Source: Rubellimicrobium rubrum
Lineage (GTDB): Bacteria; Pseudomonadota; Alphaproteobacteria; Rhodobacterales; Rhodobacteraceae
Direction of reading: 5' to 3'
NCBI RefSeq assembly: GCF_006152115.1
Contig: NZ_VDFU01000023.1
Coordinates: 1-64,000, forward strand
Length of the DNA: 64,000 bases
Part shown: positions 8,684 through 17,027 of the stretch, piece by piece
Layout of the letters: every line of letters begins with the position of its first letter
Numbering within the stretch: position 1 is the stretch's first letter
Notes under the pieces: model-generated
Database searches by the model: none
What the model was told of the DNA's origin: nothing
What the model saw: the letters and a program-made list of their open reading frames with translations, nothing else
Position numbers and translations under genes: made by a program

Positions 8684-9255
8684 GGCTCCGTTGCAAACCT
8701 CAGCGGACTAGGTGATCGGGCCTAGAGGAAGAGGGCGATGGCAGGCCGATAACCGACTTCAAGGGACGGCACTTCGAGGGACAGATCATCCTGTGGGCCG
8801 TGCGAGGGTACTGCAAGTAAGGGGTGAGCACCCGCGAACCGGAGGAGATGCTCGAAGAGCGCGGCGTCGCGGTCGACCACACGACGATCACCAGATGGAC
8901 GCAGCGCTACGCGCCCGAGATCGAGAAGCGCCTTCGGTGGTCCTGGCGCCGGCCACGCTCGACCAGCTGGCGCGTGGACGAGACAAACGTGAAGGTGCGA
9001 GGCCGCCGGGTCTACCTCTACCGCAGCATTTAACACGCGCGGGAACACCATCGACTTCCATCTCTCGCCGACACGCAACACGAAGGCAGCTAAGCGTTTC
9101 CTGAGCAAGGTGCTGCGTGGGCTGAGAGCCTCGGAGCGCCCCAGAGTGATCAACACCGACAAAGCCGGGTGCTACGGGCCGGCCATCGCAGCCCTGAATA
9201 AGGAAGGCCGCCTGCCCAAGGACGCGCAACACCGGCAGGTCCAGTATCCAACAAC
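8684..9255 (+). mobile_element. IS6-family element, decayed (IR plus broken transposase)
   Basis: GGCTCCGTTGCAAA at 8684-8697 matches the IS6-type terminal repeat. The transposase follows in pieces: FKGRHFEGQIILWAVRGYC, an in-frame TAA (8818-8820) in place of the expected Arg/Tyr codon, then GVSTREPEEMLEERGVAVDH, WRVDETNVKVRGRRVYLYRS (catalytic Asp), a frameshift at 9030, and FHLSPTRNTKAAKRFLSK with VINTDKAGCYGPAIAALNK (second Asp). It ends near 9255, before the catalytic Glu region. The right terminal repeat is not seen. Confidence 0.85.
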
Positions 9256-9306
9256 ACTGCCGACGCAGAACTTCCAGCCTACATCACCACGACCAATACC
9301 GGTTGA

Positions 9307-9492
9307 GACATCCTAGCAGCCGAGCCAATTGTCCAGTTCTCTTTCGGTCTTCGAAAGAGCCAGCGGCGGGAACTACAGCGTTTGGCCGCGCATGCCGACA
9401 TGACGATGCGGGCCTTCATTCTTAGCGCCCTCAAGGAACGAGGACTGACTGTGACCGACGAAGATCTTCTTGACCTTCGTCGAAGAGGGTAG
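9307..9492 (+). pseudogene. RHH-like small DNA-binding protein, C-terminal fragment
   Basis: An open frame with no start codon translates to VQFSFGLRKSQRRELQRLAA, then MTMRAFILSALKERGLTVTD, ending DLLDLRRRG and TAG at 9490-9492. The beta strand followed by two helices resembles ribbon-helix-helix partners encoded beside plasmid ParA genes in alphaproteobacteria. A TGA closes the frame at 9304-9306, just after a motif resembling an IS terminal repeat, so the N-terminus was probably removed by an IS. Assignment is tentative. Confidence 0.4.
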
Positions 9493-9660
9493 GGCAGGGA
9501 ACCCTAACCGGTAGCTCGACTCTTCGGTCGTCTTGGCTCACGCAGCTATCTGGATACATGGAGGGGCAACTGGCTGATCGTTTGCGGCTTAGCCGTGCTG
9601 AATTTATGTGTGATGCGCGATCCGCTTGATCGATAAAGGGCGCGGCACGAGGGGCGTGAC

Positions 9661-10074
9661 ATGGACGAGAGCTACACGCGGCACATCGAGGTGCCGCCCG
9701 TTGAGGACTACTGCCGGCTGCGAGCCGTGGCTGGCCTGACCCCGCGAAGTGCGGCCGCCGCCGCTGCCGGCCTTCCTAATACTGTCGTCGCCATTGTTGT
9801 GAGGCATGATGGTCGCGCCGTCGGCATGGGACGGGCGATCGGGGATGGGCTCTGCTACCAAGTCGTGGACGTTGCCGTAGAACCCGAGCACCAAGGCCGT
9901 GGCCTGGGCCACGCCATCGTCGGCGGCCTCATGGAGCAGCTTCGGCGCCTGGCTCCTGCCGAGGCCTACGTCAGCCTCATCGCGGACGGGCCGGCCGACC
10001 GCCTCTATGCCCAGCACGGCTTCGAGCCTACCGCGCCAGCGTCAATCGGCATGGCCCAGTGGCTCGGTCGGTGA
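9661..10074 (+). CDS. GNAT-family N-acetyltransferase
   Basis: A 137-residue single-domain acetyltransferase. The acetyl-CoA binding motif A is VVDVAVEPEHQGRGLGHAIV (residues about 68-87). Motif B and the C-terminal strand contain AYVSLIADGPADRLYAQHGF. The N-terminus (VEDYCRLRAVAGLTPRS) resembles the YjgM/YpeA-like group. AGGGG lies 6 bases before the ATG. The substrate is unknown. It stands alone between mobile-element remnants and is one of the few intact genes in this decayed stretch. Confidence 0.85.
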   Translation: MDESYTRHIEVPPVEDYCRLRAVAGLTPRSAAAAAAGLPNTVVAIVVRHDGRAVGMGRAIGDGLCYQVVDVAVEPEHQGRGLGHAIVGGLMEQLRRLAPAEAYVSLIADGPADRLYAQHGFEPTAPASIGMAQWLGR

Positions 10075-10156
10075 GCATCCGACGTCGGCCGAGCACGTAG
10101 CTGTCTGCAGAAATGAGGGGCGGAAGTTGCTGCCACTACCCAGGACCCAAGCCACA

Positions 10157-11724
10157 AACGACCGATACCGGTGAAGAAGGCTGTGGCTTTTCTACGGATG
10201 GCCTGGTCAGCCACGGCGATCCGCTTCGCTGAGGTTCCCCGTCGTAGTTTGCCGAAGCTTGCGTCGACCCAAGGCTCTTCAGGCCGGCGCGAGCTTGGCA
10301 AGGCGCCTGAGGTTCTGGGCGGTGGCGGCGAGGAGGAACTCCTCGGCCGCACCCGCGAGCCCTCGAAGGCGCATGCGACGGATCTTCAGGTGCCGTTTGA
10401 GATGCGCAAACAGCATCTCGACCTTGCGCCGGCGGGTCCGCGCGACCTGGAAAGCCTCGGTCCCTGCAAGAGCGCGCCATCCCGGACTTCTTCGCCTTCG
10501 AGGCGCACCAGCGTGCGGAACGGCGCGTCGGTGCAGAGCGGCTTCTTCGGGCAAGATCCGCAAGCTGAAGCTGCCGCCTTGTAGCGCCTGACCCCGGTGT
10601 CCTTGGTCACGCTTCGGAAGGTGAGCTCGTGGCCTTGAGCGCAGATGAAGCTGTCGCGCTCGGCGTCATAGGCGAAGGCCTCCCGACCGAGCTTGCCGTC
10701 CGTCTGCGCCGTGCGGTCAAGGACCGGAATATAGGGCGTGAGCTGACGATCGGTCAGCCAGGACAGGACTGGAGCAGTCCCATAGCTCTTGTCGGCGGCC
10801 AAGCTTTGCGGCGCGAACCCGAGGGCTCCGCGGCTGCGCTCCAGCATGGCTTTGGCGGCGACGATCTCCTGGCTGAGCCGAGCCGGCGTGGCCTCCACAT
10901 CCACGATGATGGCATGGCGGTCGTCGACGAGGTAGTTGGTCTCGAGGCTCGAAACGCCCGGGTCCATCCTTTACGGACCAGGCGGCCTGAGGGTCTGTCA
11001 GGGAGACAGTCTTGGGTGGCTTGTGCTGCGGTCCTTCGCGCGGCTCGGCGGCCTCCGCCTCAAGCTGATCAAGGTAGGCCTGCACCGGTCGCGTTACCGC
11101 GCCAGGCTCAGCCCAGGCTTCCGCAACCTCGTCCGGCGCCGCCCGCCTGTGCCGGCTGGCGTCAGCCTCGACGGTGCTGCCGTCGACCAAGGCCCCTTCG
11201 CCCCCAACGAGACCCGCTTCCATGCACCGGCGGACCACCATATCGAACACCGCCCGCAGCACGTCACCCTTTGCGAAGCGTCCATGCCGGTTCTTCGAGA
11301 AGCTCGACCGGTCGGGCACACGGCCCTCCAGCCCCAGTCGGCAAAACCAGCGGTAGGCCAGGTTGAGGTGGACCTCCTCGCAGAGCCGCGTCTCCGAGCG
11401 GATGCTGTACAGATAGCCCACCAGAAGCATGCGGATCATCAGCTCGGGGTCGATGGAGGGGCGACCGATCGGGCTGTAGAGCGCGGCAAATCGGGGCCGG
11501 AGGAGGTCGAAGTCGAGAAGCCCGTCTATTCGCCTGAGCAGGTGGTCGGCCGGAACGTGGTTCTCGAGGCGGAACTAGTAGAAGAGCTGCTCCTGAGCTG
11601 CCAGCCGACCCATCATCGCCCGCCCTCCGATCTGCTTAGAGGAAGTGAATCACAGGAGGAGGCCGTCATCAACGACGGGCTCACCAGGTGTGACGGGCGG
11701 CCTTTTTCACCGGTATCGGTCGTT
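10157..11724 (-). mobile_element. IS1182-like element with matching terminal repeats
   Basis: The sequence AAACGACCGATACCGGTGAA at 10157-10176 recurs as its reverse complement at 11705-11724, and the similarity continues inward with one mismatch (GAAGAAGG against GAAAAAGG). These repeats frame a decayed transposase on the minus strand. Element size is about 1.57 kb, similar to the intact IS1182 copy at 38141-39721, but the terminal repeats of the two differ, so they are different IS species. No clear target duplication was identified. Confidence 0.75.
10279..11616 (-). pseudogene. IS1182-family transposase, nonsense and frameshifted
   Basis: Reading from ATGATGGGTCGG at 11616, the N-terminus QEQLFY is followed by a TAG where the intact relative has Glu (FYEFRLE), then VPADHLLRRIDGLLDFD and IGRPSIDPELMIRMLLVGYL. 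Next come the catalytic-site regions GALVDGSTVEADASRH and SLTDPQAAWSVKDGPGRF. A frameshift near 10965 leads to SLAADKSYGTAP, and another near 10470 to VEMLFAHLKRHLKIRRMRLR, the Glu-containing C-terminus. There is one nonsense codon and at least two frameshifts. It is inactive. Confidence 0.88.
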
Positions 11725-11806
11725 TTCGTCCCATGCTGGCGTGCCAGGCCGGATCAAGGACTTAACTCTAGCCCAGAACTTCAAGAGTTGTGGGAGGGTT
11801 CTGCCC

Positions 11807-12187
11807 ATGATCCTGGGCTACGCGCGTGTCTCGACGTGCGACCAGAACCTCGACGCGTAGCGCGACGCCCTGGCCGTGGCCGGCTGCGAGCGCACCTCCG
11901 CCGACACGGTCACCGGCACCGCCCCGAGCTTGACCGCCTCCTCGACCAGCTCCGCGAAGGCGACGTGGTGGTGGTCACCAAGTACGACCGCCTGGCACGC
12001 TCGCTCAAGGACCTCCTGGAGATCGTAGACGCCATCCAGACCAAGGGCGCAGGCTTCCGCTCACTGGCTGAAGACATTGACACCACCACGCCTGCAGGCC
12101 GGCTCGTGTTCCACGTCTTCGCTTCCATCGCACAGTTCGAGCGAGAGCGGATCTCGGAACGCACCAGGGAAGGGATCGAAGCCGCAT
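11807..12187 (+). pseudogene. Serine recombinase (resolvase/invertase), broken
   Basis: ATG at 11807 starts MILGYARVSTCDQNLDA, with the catalytic Ser in the usual position. The next codon is TAG (11858-11860) where Gln is expected. After a further frameshift the frame continues LDRLLDQLREGDVVVVTKYD and RLARSLKDLLEIVDAIQTKG, then FHVFASIAQFERERISERTR, ending at REGIEAA near 12187. The C-terminal DNA-binding domain (the usual RGRKGGRP linker and helix-turn-helix) is replaced by unrelated sequence. It is one of several recombinase relics in the window. Confidence 0.85.
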
Positions 12188-12290
12188 CTGGGGCGCCAAA
12201 CGATCATCTAAACCTGCATCGCTGCCATTGGTGTCTTCTGGTGAAGAGCTGGCGCCGTTCGTCAAAGAACTCGAGGCGCTTCTGGCTTAG
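12186..12290 (+). other. Coding-like C-terminal tail of an unknown protein
   Basis: Directly at the recombinase break, a 34-codon frame reads IWGAKRSSKPASLPLVSS then GEELAPFVKELEALLA and TAG (12288-12290). Codon use resembles coding sequence and the end looks like a natural C-terminal helix. It has no start codon and I do not recognise the family. Probably the tail of a gene fused here by deletion. Confidence 0.3.
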
Positions 12291-12394
12291 CTAAGGGTCA
12301 GTGGTCGATACTGGTTTTACTGCCCGCTCATCCCTCCGTCCACGGGAGACGATGCAGAACGGCGGTGAGCAAGGGGGCGACGCGAAGGCCGGGT

Positions 12395-12675
12395 TGGCCC
12401 AGGCTGTAGAAGATCTCCCTGTTCAGAAGTTCATCACTGAGCCGGGCGCTCAACCAGGCAGGGCCTTGCGCAGCCGCTGGTTCCCGAGCTCCAGCGCTTT
12501 CATCGGCGCACCTGGTCGGACTTCAGTCCGCCGTATTCCTGCTGTCAGCGGTAGTAGGTGACTTCCGTAACTCCATGGATCTCACAACATCGCCTACGAT
12601 GATGCTTTGCGAGGTCATCCCGTCCACCTGCCGTAGCTTCGCGACGATCTCCTCGGGCTTGTGCCTCTTCGCCAT
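12395..12675 (-). mobile_element. IS3-family remnant: orfA joined to the orfB tail by deletion
   Basis: From 12675 the minus strand reads MAKRHKPEEIVAKLRQVDGM, the N-terminus of an IS3 OrfA. It then passes through shifted frames containing VTEVTYYR and QEYGGLKSDQVRR. Near 12430-12400 it changes to ARLSDELLNREIFYSL, which belongs near the C-terminus of OrfB. The catalytic core between them is missing. The rest of OrfB dissolves into frameshifts near 12340. It is non-functional. Confidence 0.8.
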
Positions 12676-12835
12676 CTGATCCGTCCTCCTCAGCTCGAAG
12701 AGCTTCGATATAGGGCGGATCACTTCAATCCGGGCGGATCAGGTTTGGCGCCGTTGGCGAGCCGACTGGCGCCATGTGCGAATGCAATGTCCCACCGCTG
12801 ATGCTAAAGGCACCTCCACAACACGGGAGGATGCC

Positions 12836-13909
12836 ATGTCGGAACGATCAGCAAAGACGGCCGCGCCAGCTGGCCTCCCTGTGGACCGCCTCAAGGTTCC
12901 TCAGGCGTTCTGGCGCTCGCTCGACCACCTCGGCCTGCGGCCCGCGGCAGTGCTGCGTCAGGCGCGCCTGCCCGCGACGCTGCACCTCGGCGGCACGGGC
13001 CTCCTCACCACGGCCCAGATGTTTGCCATCTGGCAAGCTGTGGAGGCGCTCTCAGGCGACCTGGGCTTCGCCTTCCGGTTGCTCGAGGCCTCCGACGAGG
13101 CGGGCCACCAGCCCGCCTTCCTGGCGGCCTGCTACGCCGCGGACTACCGCGACGCGGTCTCACGCGTGGCCCGCTTCAAGGGTCTGGGCGCCTGCGAGCT
13201 GTTCCGGTTCGACGAGCGGCACGGCGAGTTCGCGGTGTCCAAAGACTGGCCGCACGCCAGCGAGCCTGAGCCCGCGCTCCTGATCGACATGAGCTTTGCG
13301 TACCTTCTAGAGCTTGGCCGCCGCGGCACTGGGCATCCTATCGTGCCTCTGCGCATCGATTACGAGCGGCCCGACCCAGGGGGGCACGCGCATCGTACCC
13401 ATTTTGGCTGCCCGATCCGCTGGAACGCGCCGCGCAACACGCTGGTGCTGCGCTCCTCGGACCTCGACCGCCCTTTCCCGGGGCACAACCGGGAGTTCCT
13501 TGACCTCCTGACGCCGGCGCTGGCAGCCGCCTTGGGCGAGCTGCGCGCCGGTAGCACTTTGGCTGAGCAGGTTAAGGTTGTCCTCAAGCGGGCCCTGGCC
13601 AGCGGCCGCCCTGAGGTGGCTGCGGTCGCGCGCGAGCTGGGTCTGAGCGAGCGCACGCTCCAGCGTCGCATCACCGATGAGGGAACGACGTTCCGGACGC
13701 TCCTCGCGGAGGCCCGGGGAGAACTGGGCCGCCAGCTTCTGTCGGACCCGTCGATGGGCTTGGACGAGGTGGCGTGCCTCCTGGGGTACCAGGACACCAG
13801 CTCCTTTCACCGCGGCTTCCGGGAGTGGGAGGGCACGACCCCGAGCCACTGGCGGGCCATCAACGGGGTCGGGGCGCAGGGTCACACGTTCCCGGCGCTG
13901 CTGCATTAG
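12836..13909 (+). CDS. AraC-family regulator with N-terminal arabinose-binding-like domain
   Basis: A 357-residue regulator of the OruR/ArgR-like group. A long N-terminal domain (about 25-210) precedes the C-terminal double helix-turn-helix, with VAAVARELGLSERTLQRRIT near residue 258 and LDEVACLLGYQDTSSFHRGF near 308, ending in the usual Pro-Ser-His-Trp-Arg. The start at 12836 has GGGAGG five bases upstream. An in-frame ATG at 12776 lacks a site. The next gene, in the same direction, is an alpha/beta hydrolase, and the gap between them holds a direct repeat suited to AraC binding, so activation of the hydrolase is likely. Confidence 0.9.
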   Translation: MSERSAKTAAPAGLPVDRLKVPQAFWRSLDHLGLRPAAVLRQARLPATLHLGGTGLLTTAQMFAIWQAVEALSGDLGFAFRLLEASDEAGHQPAFLAACYAADYRDAVSRVARFKGLGACELFRFDERHGEFAVSKDWPHASEPEPALLIDMSFAYLLELGRRGTGHPIVPLRIDYERPDPGGHAHRTHFGCPIRWNAPRNTLVLRSSDLDRPFPGHNREFLDLLTPALAAALGELRAGSTLAEQVKVVLKRALASGRPEVAAVARELGLSERTLQRRITDEGTTFRTLLAEARGELGRQLLSDPSMGLDEVACLLGYQDTSSFHRGFREWEGTTPSHWRAINGVGAQGHTFPALLH

Positions 13910-13928
13910 CGCGCCACGTGGCATATGC

Positions 13929-13965
13929 TTGGCGCGACCTGCCACTTGATTGGCGCGTTCCGCCA
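13929..13965 (+). promoter_or_regulatory. Direct repeat, probable AraC-type operator
   Basis: TTGGCGCGACCTGCCA (13929-13944) and TTGGCGCGTTCCGCCA (13950-13965) share 13 of 16 bases. Their starts are exactly 21 bp apart, two helical turns, as expected for a tandem AraC dimer site. They lie 161-197 bp upstream of the hydrolase ATG. A partial third copy (TTAGCGCG) starts at 13906. Confidence 0.6.
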
Positions 13966-14125
13966 GGGCGCCGAAGGGGCGCGATGATATCTCTCCTCTA
14001 CGCCGCCTGAGAGGCGGCCCGTCCGATGCCTGCTCAAGGATCGTTCCCGCCCAGAAGGACGAGACCGGCCCGCGAGCGGCCAGTGACGACGCATGCCACG
14101 ATCCAACCGCTTCGAGGAGAGACCA

Positions 14126-15076
14126 ATGCACACGCAAACCGCCGCGGCGACGCTCGCCTTCCAGTCCAACCCGGTCACGTCGTACGGTCCGGTGACGCTC
14201 CCAGTGCCTGGCCGCGAGGTCGACTTGCAGATGAGAGTGTCGGCCCCTGCCAAGGGCGACCACCTGCCCATCATCCTGTTGTCCCATGGCCACGGACGGT
14301 CCAACTTCTTGTCCTCGATGCGGGGCTACGGGCCGCTCGTCGACTACTACGCCGCCCAAGGCTTCGTGGTGATCCAGCCTACGCACCAGAACTCGAAGGC
14401 CTTGGCCGTCGAGGTGACCGGCTCCGACCGGCAGCTCTTCTGGAGGTCGCGCGCCGCCGACATGCACTTCATTATCGACCACCTCGACGAGATCGAGGCA
14501 GCGGTGCCGGGCTTGGCCGGGCGCCTCGCCAAAGACCGCATCGCGGTCGTAGGCCACTCGATGGGCGGGCACACGGCGGCCATGCTCGCGGGGATGAGCG
14601 TGACGGACCCCGACGACGGCACGGTGGTCAGGATGGAGGAGCCCCGCATCAAGGCCTTCGTCCTGTTCGGCGCCCCTGGGCAAGGCGACCTCGCCGACTT
14701 CGCCGCCCAGCACTACCCCGTGTTCAAGGGGACTGACTTCTCGACGATGACGCGGGATGCCCTGGTGGTGAACGGCGATAAGGACAAGAACCCGAACTTC
14801 TCGGACCGTGACCAGTGGCGCGCCGACGCCTTCTACAAGAGCCCCGGGCCGAAGTCCCTGCTCACCGTGTTCGACGGCGAGCACATCTTCGGCGGCATCT
14901 CCGGCTACGACACCAACGAGACCACTGACGATAGTCCCGAGCGCGTGCTGTTTGTGGCCGAGGCGACTGTCGCTTACCTTCGCACGGCGCTCGAGGCCGA
15001 CGACGGGAGCTGGGACGCGTTTCAGTCGACCTTGAGGGACAATCCGAGTGCGCAGGGCCGCGTCGAAAGCCGCTGA
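14126..15076 (+). CDS. Alpha/beta hydrolase (chlorophyllase / dienelactone-hydrolase-like)
   Basis: A 316-residue hydrolase. The oxyanion strand is ILLSHGHGRSNF, the nucleophile elbow VVGHSMGGHTAA has Ser in GHSMG (near residue 153), the acid is in VVNGDKDKNPNF and the His is in VFDGEHIFGGISG. This is the layout of the chlorophyllase-like PET-hydrolase superfamily branch, whose substrates are esters. No signal peptide is evident, so it is probably cytoplasmic. The start at 14126 has GAGGAGA 5-11 bases upstream. An in-frame ATG at 14093 has none. It is likely controlled by the AraC regulator encoded upstream. Confidence 0.88.
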   Translation: MHTQTAAATLAFQSNPVTSYGPVTLPVPGREVDLQMRVSAPAKGDHLPIILLSHGHGRSNFLSSMRGYGPLVDYYAAQGFVVIQPTHQNSKALAVEVTGSDRQLFWRSRAADMHFIIDHLDEIEAAVPGLAGRLAKDRIAVVGHSMGGHTAAMLAGMSVTDPDDGTVVRMEEPRIKAFVLFGAPGQGDLADFAAQHYPVFKGTDFSTMTRDALVVNGDKDKNPNFSDRDQWRADAFYKSPGPKSLLTVFDGEHIFGGISGYDTNETTDDSPERVLFVAEATVAYLRTALEADDGSWDAFQSTLRDNPSAQGRVESR

Positions 15077-15206
15077 GGCGGAAAGCCCGGACGACGCACC
15101 GTTGAACCGTTAGCACGTCCCGCAACATGGATGGCGCTATCGGCGATTGCGCCGGACGGCCTCGCTGAGATCTGGACCTCCATGCAGCTCACAGCAGCGG
15201 CGCACC

Positions 15207-15446
15207 ATCAAGGATCCATCCGACGAGGTGCGCGCGATCGTCGAGGCCGATGTGTTTAGCACGATCCGCGTGATCCAAGCCGCGCTTCCCGGCCTGCACG
15301 CGCAAGGCCAAGGTCACATCCTGGGCGTGTCGAGCAGCATAGGGCCCGTGCCGTTTCCGCTGATCGGCACCGACTGCGCCACCAAAGCCGCCGTGGAGTT
15401 GCCCCGCGAGAGCCTTCAGCCGACCCAGCAGCCTGCGGCGCGCTAG
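15207..15446 (+). pseudogene. Short-chain dehydrogenase, central fragment
   Basis: About 70 codons match the middle of an SDR: DEVRAIVEADVFSTIRVIQA, then GHILGVSSSIGPVPFP with the catalytic Ser region, and DCATKAAVEL, where the active-site Tyr of the YxxxK motif is replaced by Asp-Cys (DCATK). The Rossmann N-terminus with its Gly-rich loop and the C-terminus are missing. It is a relic. Confidence 0.7.
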
Positions 15447-15534
15447 CCCCGGCTGCAGCATGAGACGCCGAGGGGCCCGAGCGGGTCCCCGAGGCCCCCC
15501 CACGGCGCCAAGGCGCTCCTCCGAGGATCTTCTG

Positions 15535-16764
15535 ATGTCAGACCACTCTATCCGCTCGCCTGCCTCACCCCCCGGGCCCCTCGTCACCGCGGCCGTGCTC
15601 CTGCTGGCCGCCATGACGGTGATGGCCAATGCCACCATCTCCCCGTCCCTTCCGGGCCTGCGCAACCATTACGCAGGTATGCCCGGCATAGAAACGCTGG
15701 CGGGCCTCGTCGTGACGCTGCCCTCCCTCGCGGTGGTGCTGACGGCGTCCCTGATGGGCTGGCTTGCCGACCGGGCTGACCGCCAACGCCTTCTGCTGGC
15801 CTCGGGGCTGCTTTACGCGATCGGCGGCACCTCCGGGCTCTGGGTCGACGGCCTCACGGGTCTCTTGGTCGGCCGCCTTGTCTTAGGCGTTGGCCTTGCC
15901 GGGACCATGGTGCTGGCCACGACCTGGAGCGCCGACTTGTGGCTAGGGGCGGCTCGCACCCGCTTCCTGGGGTGGCAAGGCGCGGCGACCTCGGCCGGGG
16001 GCGTCGTGGTCATCCTCCTTGGCGGCGCGCTCGCCGCTCTGCACTGGCGCGGCGCGTTTGCCACTTACCTGCTGGTCGTGCCGGTGACGCTGCTCGCGCT
16101 CTGGGCGCTCGCACCTTACGCCCGGAGCCGCGGCGTTGCGGCCCGCGCAGTCGCGGGCAACGCGGACGTCGCGGACTCCAGAGCCGAGCCCTTCCCCTGG
16201 CGCGTGGCAAGCTTCGTGGGCACGCTGGCCTTTCTGCTCGTCGCCACCTTCTATGCCATTCCCACGCGGCTGCCGTTCCTGCTGGGCGAGGTCGGGCTCA
16301 CCGACCCGCTCCTGATCGGCGTCGTCTCCGCGCTCGTGACCCTGACAGCGCTGCCTGGCGCGTTGGCGTATGGCCGGATGCGCCGGCAGGTCTCGGCCAT
16401 GACGATCTTTGCGCTGTCCTGGAGTGTGATGGGGCTCGGGATGGAGGTCCTCGCTGTGGCCCCAAGTGTGACCGTGATGGCGCTCGGCGTGGCCCTGGTG
16501 GGGCTCGGCATGGGTCCCGCCATTCCCAACCACATGGCTACTCTCATGGCCGCGGTTCCAGCCGCGTCGCGGGGACGCGCCTCGGCTCTTATGACGGTAG
16601 CCCTGTTCGGCGGCCAGTTCGCTTCGCCGCTCCTCACGGGATCGCTCCTCGCCGCCTTCGACCTGCGTGGGGCGTTCGCGGCGCTGGCCGTCCTGCAGTT
16701 CGCCTTGGGGGTTGCGCTGGCGACGGCGGCTCTGCGCGAAAGGGACCGGCCAGCGCTGGCATGA
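15535..16764 (+). CDS. MFS transporter, DHA1-like
   Basis: A 409-residue polytopic protein with about 12 helices. It carries motif A (GWLADRADRQRLLL near residue 77) and the drug-export motif-C region (LGVGLAGTMVLATTW near 120). It resembles DHA1-type drug or metabolite exporters (CynX/NepI-like). GAGG lies 9 bases before the ATG at 15535, and the same frame extends upstream without a site. It follows an SDR relic and has no obvious operon partner. The substrate is not deducible. Confidence 0.88.
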   Translation: MSDHSIRSPASPPGPLVTAAVLLLAAMTVMANATISPSLPGLRNHYAGMPGIETLAGLVVTLPSLAVVLTASLMGWLADRADRQRLLLASGLLYAIGGTSGLWVDGLTGLLVGRLVLGVGLAGTMVLATTWSADLWLGAARTRFLGWQGAATSAGGVVVILLGGALAALHWRGAFATYLLVVPVTLLALWALAPYARSRGVAARAVAGNADVADSRAEPFPWRVASFVGTLAFLLVATFYAIPTRLPFLLGEVGLTDPLLIGVVSALVTLTALPGALAYGRMRRQVSAMTIFALSWSVMGLGMEVLAVAPSVTVMALGVALVGLGMGPAIPNHMATLMAAVPAASRGRASALMTVALFGGQFASPLLTGSLLAAFDLRGAFAALAVLQFALGVALATAALRERDRPALA

Positions 16765-16773
16765 CGGTCGGCC

Positions 16774-17022
16774 TTATTTCAGCGGCGGCTCGCGATACGC
16801 GATGCAATCAAGCAGTTTGGCCATGAGGTAGCGCTCGCCCGGCGAGAGTACCTCGATGGCATCGAGCGAGACACTCAGGGCCAGCGCCGCGCCTCGCGGC
16901 CCATCTCGCTGGCGGGGCAGGGTTGGGCAGTCTTCACAGGCGTCACAGTTGGCGCGCGTCCATCCCGCTTGTGGTGTTGCGGCCTCGTCCCGCTTAGGCA
17001 GGGGCCTATTAGCATAGGACAC
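16774..17022 (-). CDS. Small Cys-containing protein of unknown function
   Basis: An 82-residue frame that begins with GTG at 17022, only five bases from the divergent lyase gene. It has NCDACEDCPTL, a Cys-x2-Cys-x2-Cys cluster that could bind metal, and a helical C-terminus (SLDAIEVLSPGERYLMAKLL). No family was recognised. The start is uncertain because there is no strong ribosome binding site. Codon use is compatible with a real gene. Confidence 0.45.
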   Translation of the reverse strand: MSYANRPLPKRDEAATPQAGWTRANCDACEDCPTLPRQRDGPRGAALALSVSLDAIEVLSPGERYLMAKLLDCIAYREPPLK

Positions 17023-17027
17023 CGGCT

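Noticed and set aside
10936-12294. 452-codon plus-strand frame that would fuse IS1182 antisense sequence to a recombinase
   Set aside because: Only its last third matches a protein family (recombinase). The first part is antisense to the IS1182 transposase. It is a chance fusion caused by high GC and frameshifts.
13307-14884. 525-codon minus-strand frame across the AraC and hydrolase genes
   Set aside because: It is antisense to two well-supported genes with ribosome binding sites and conserved motifs, and shows no domain of its own.
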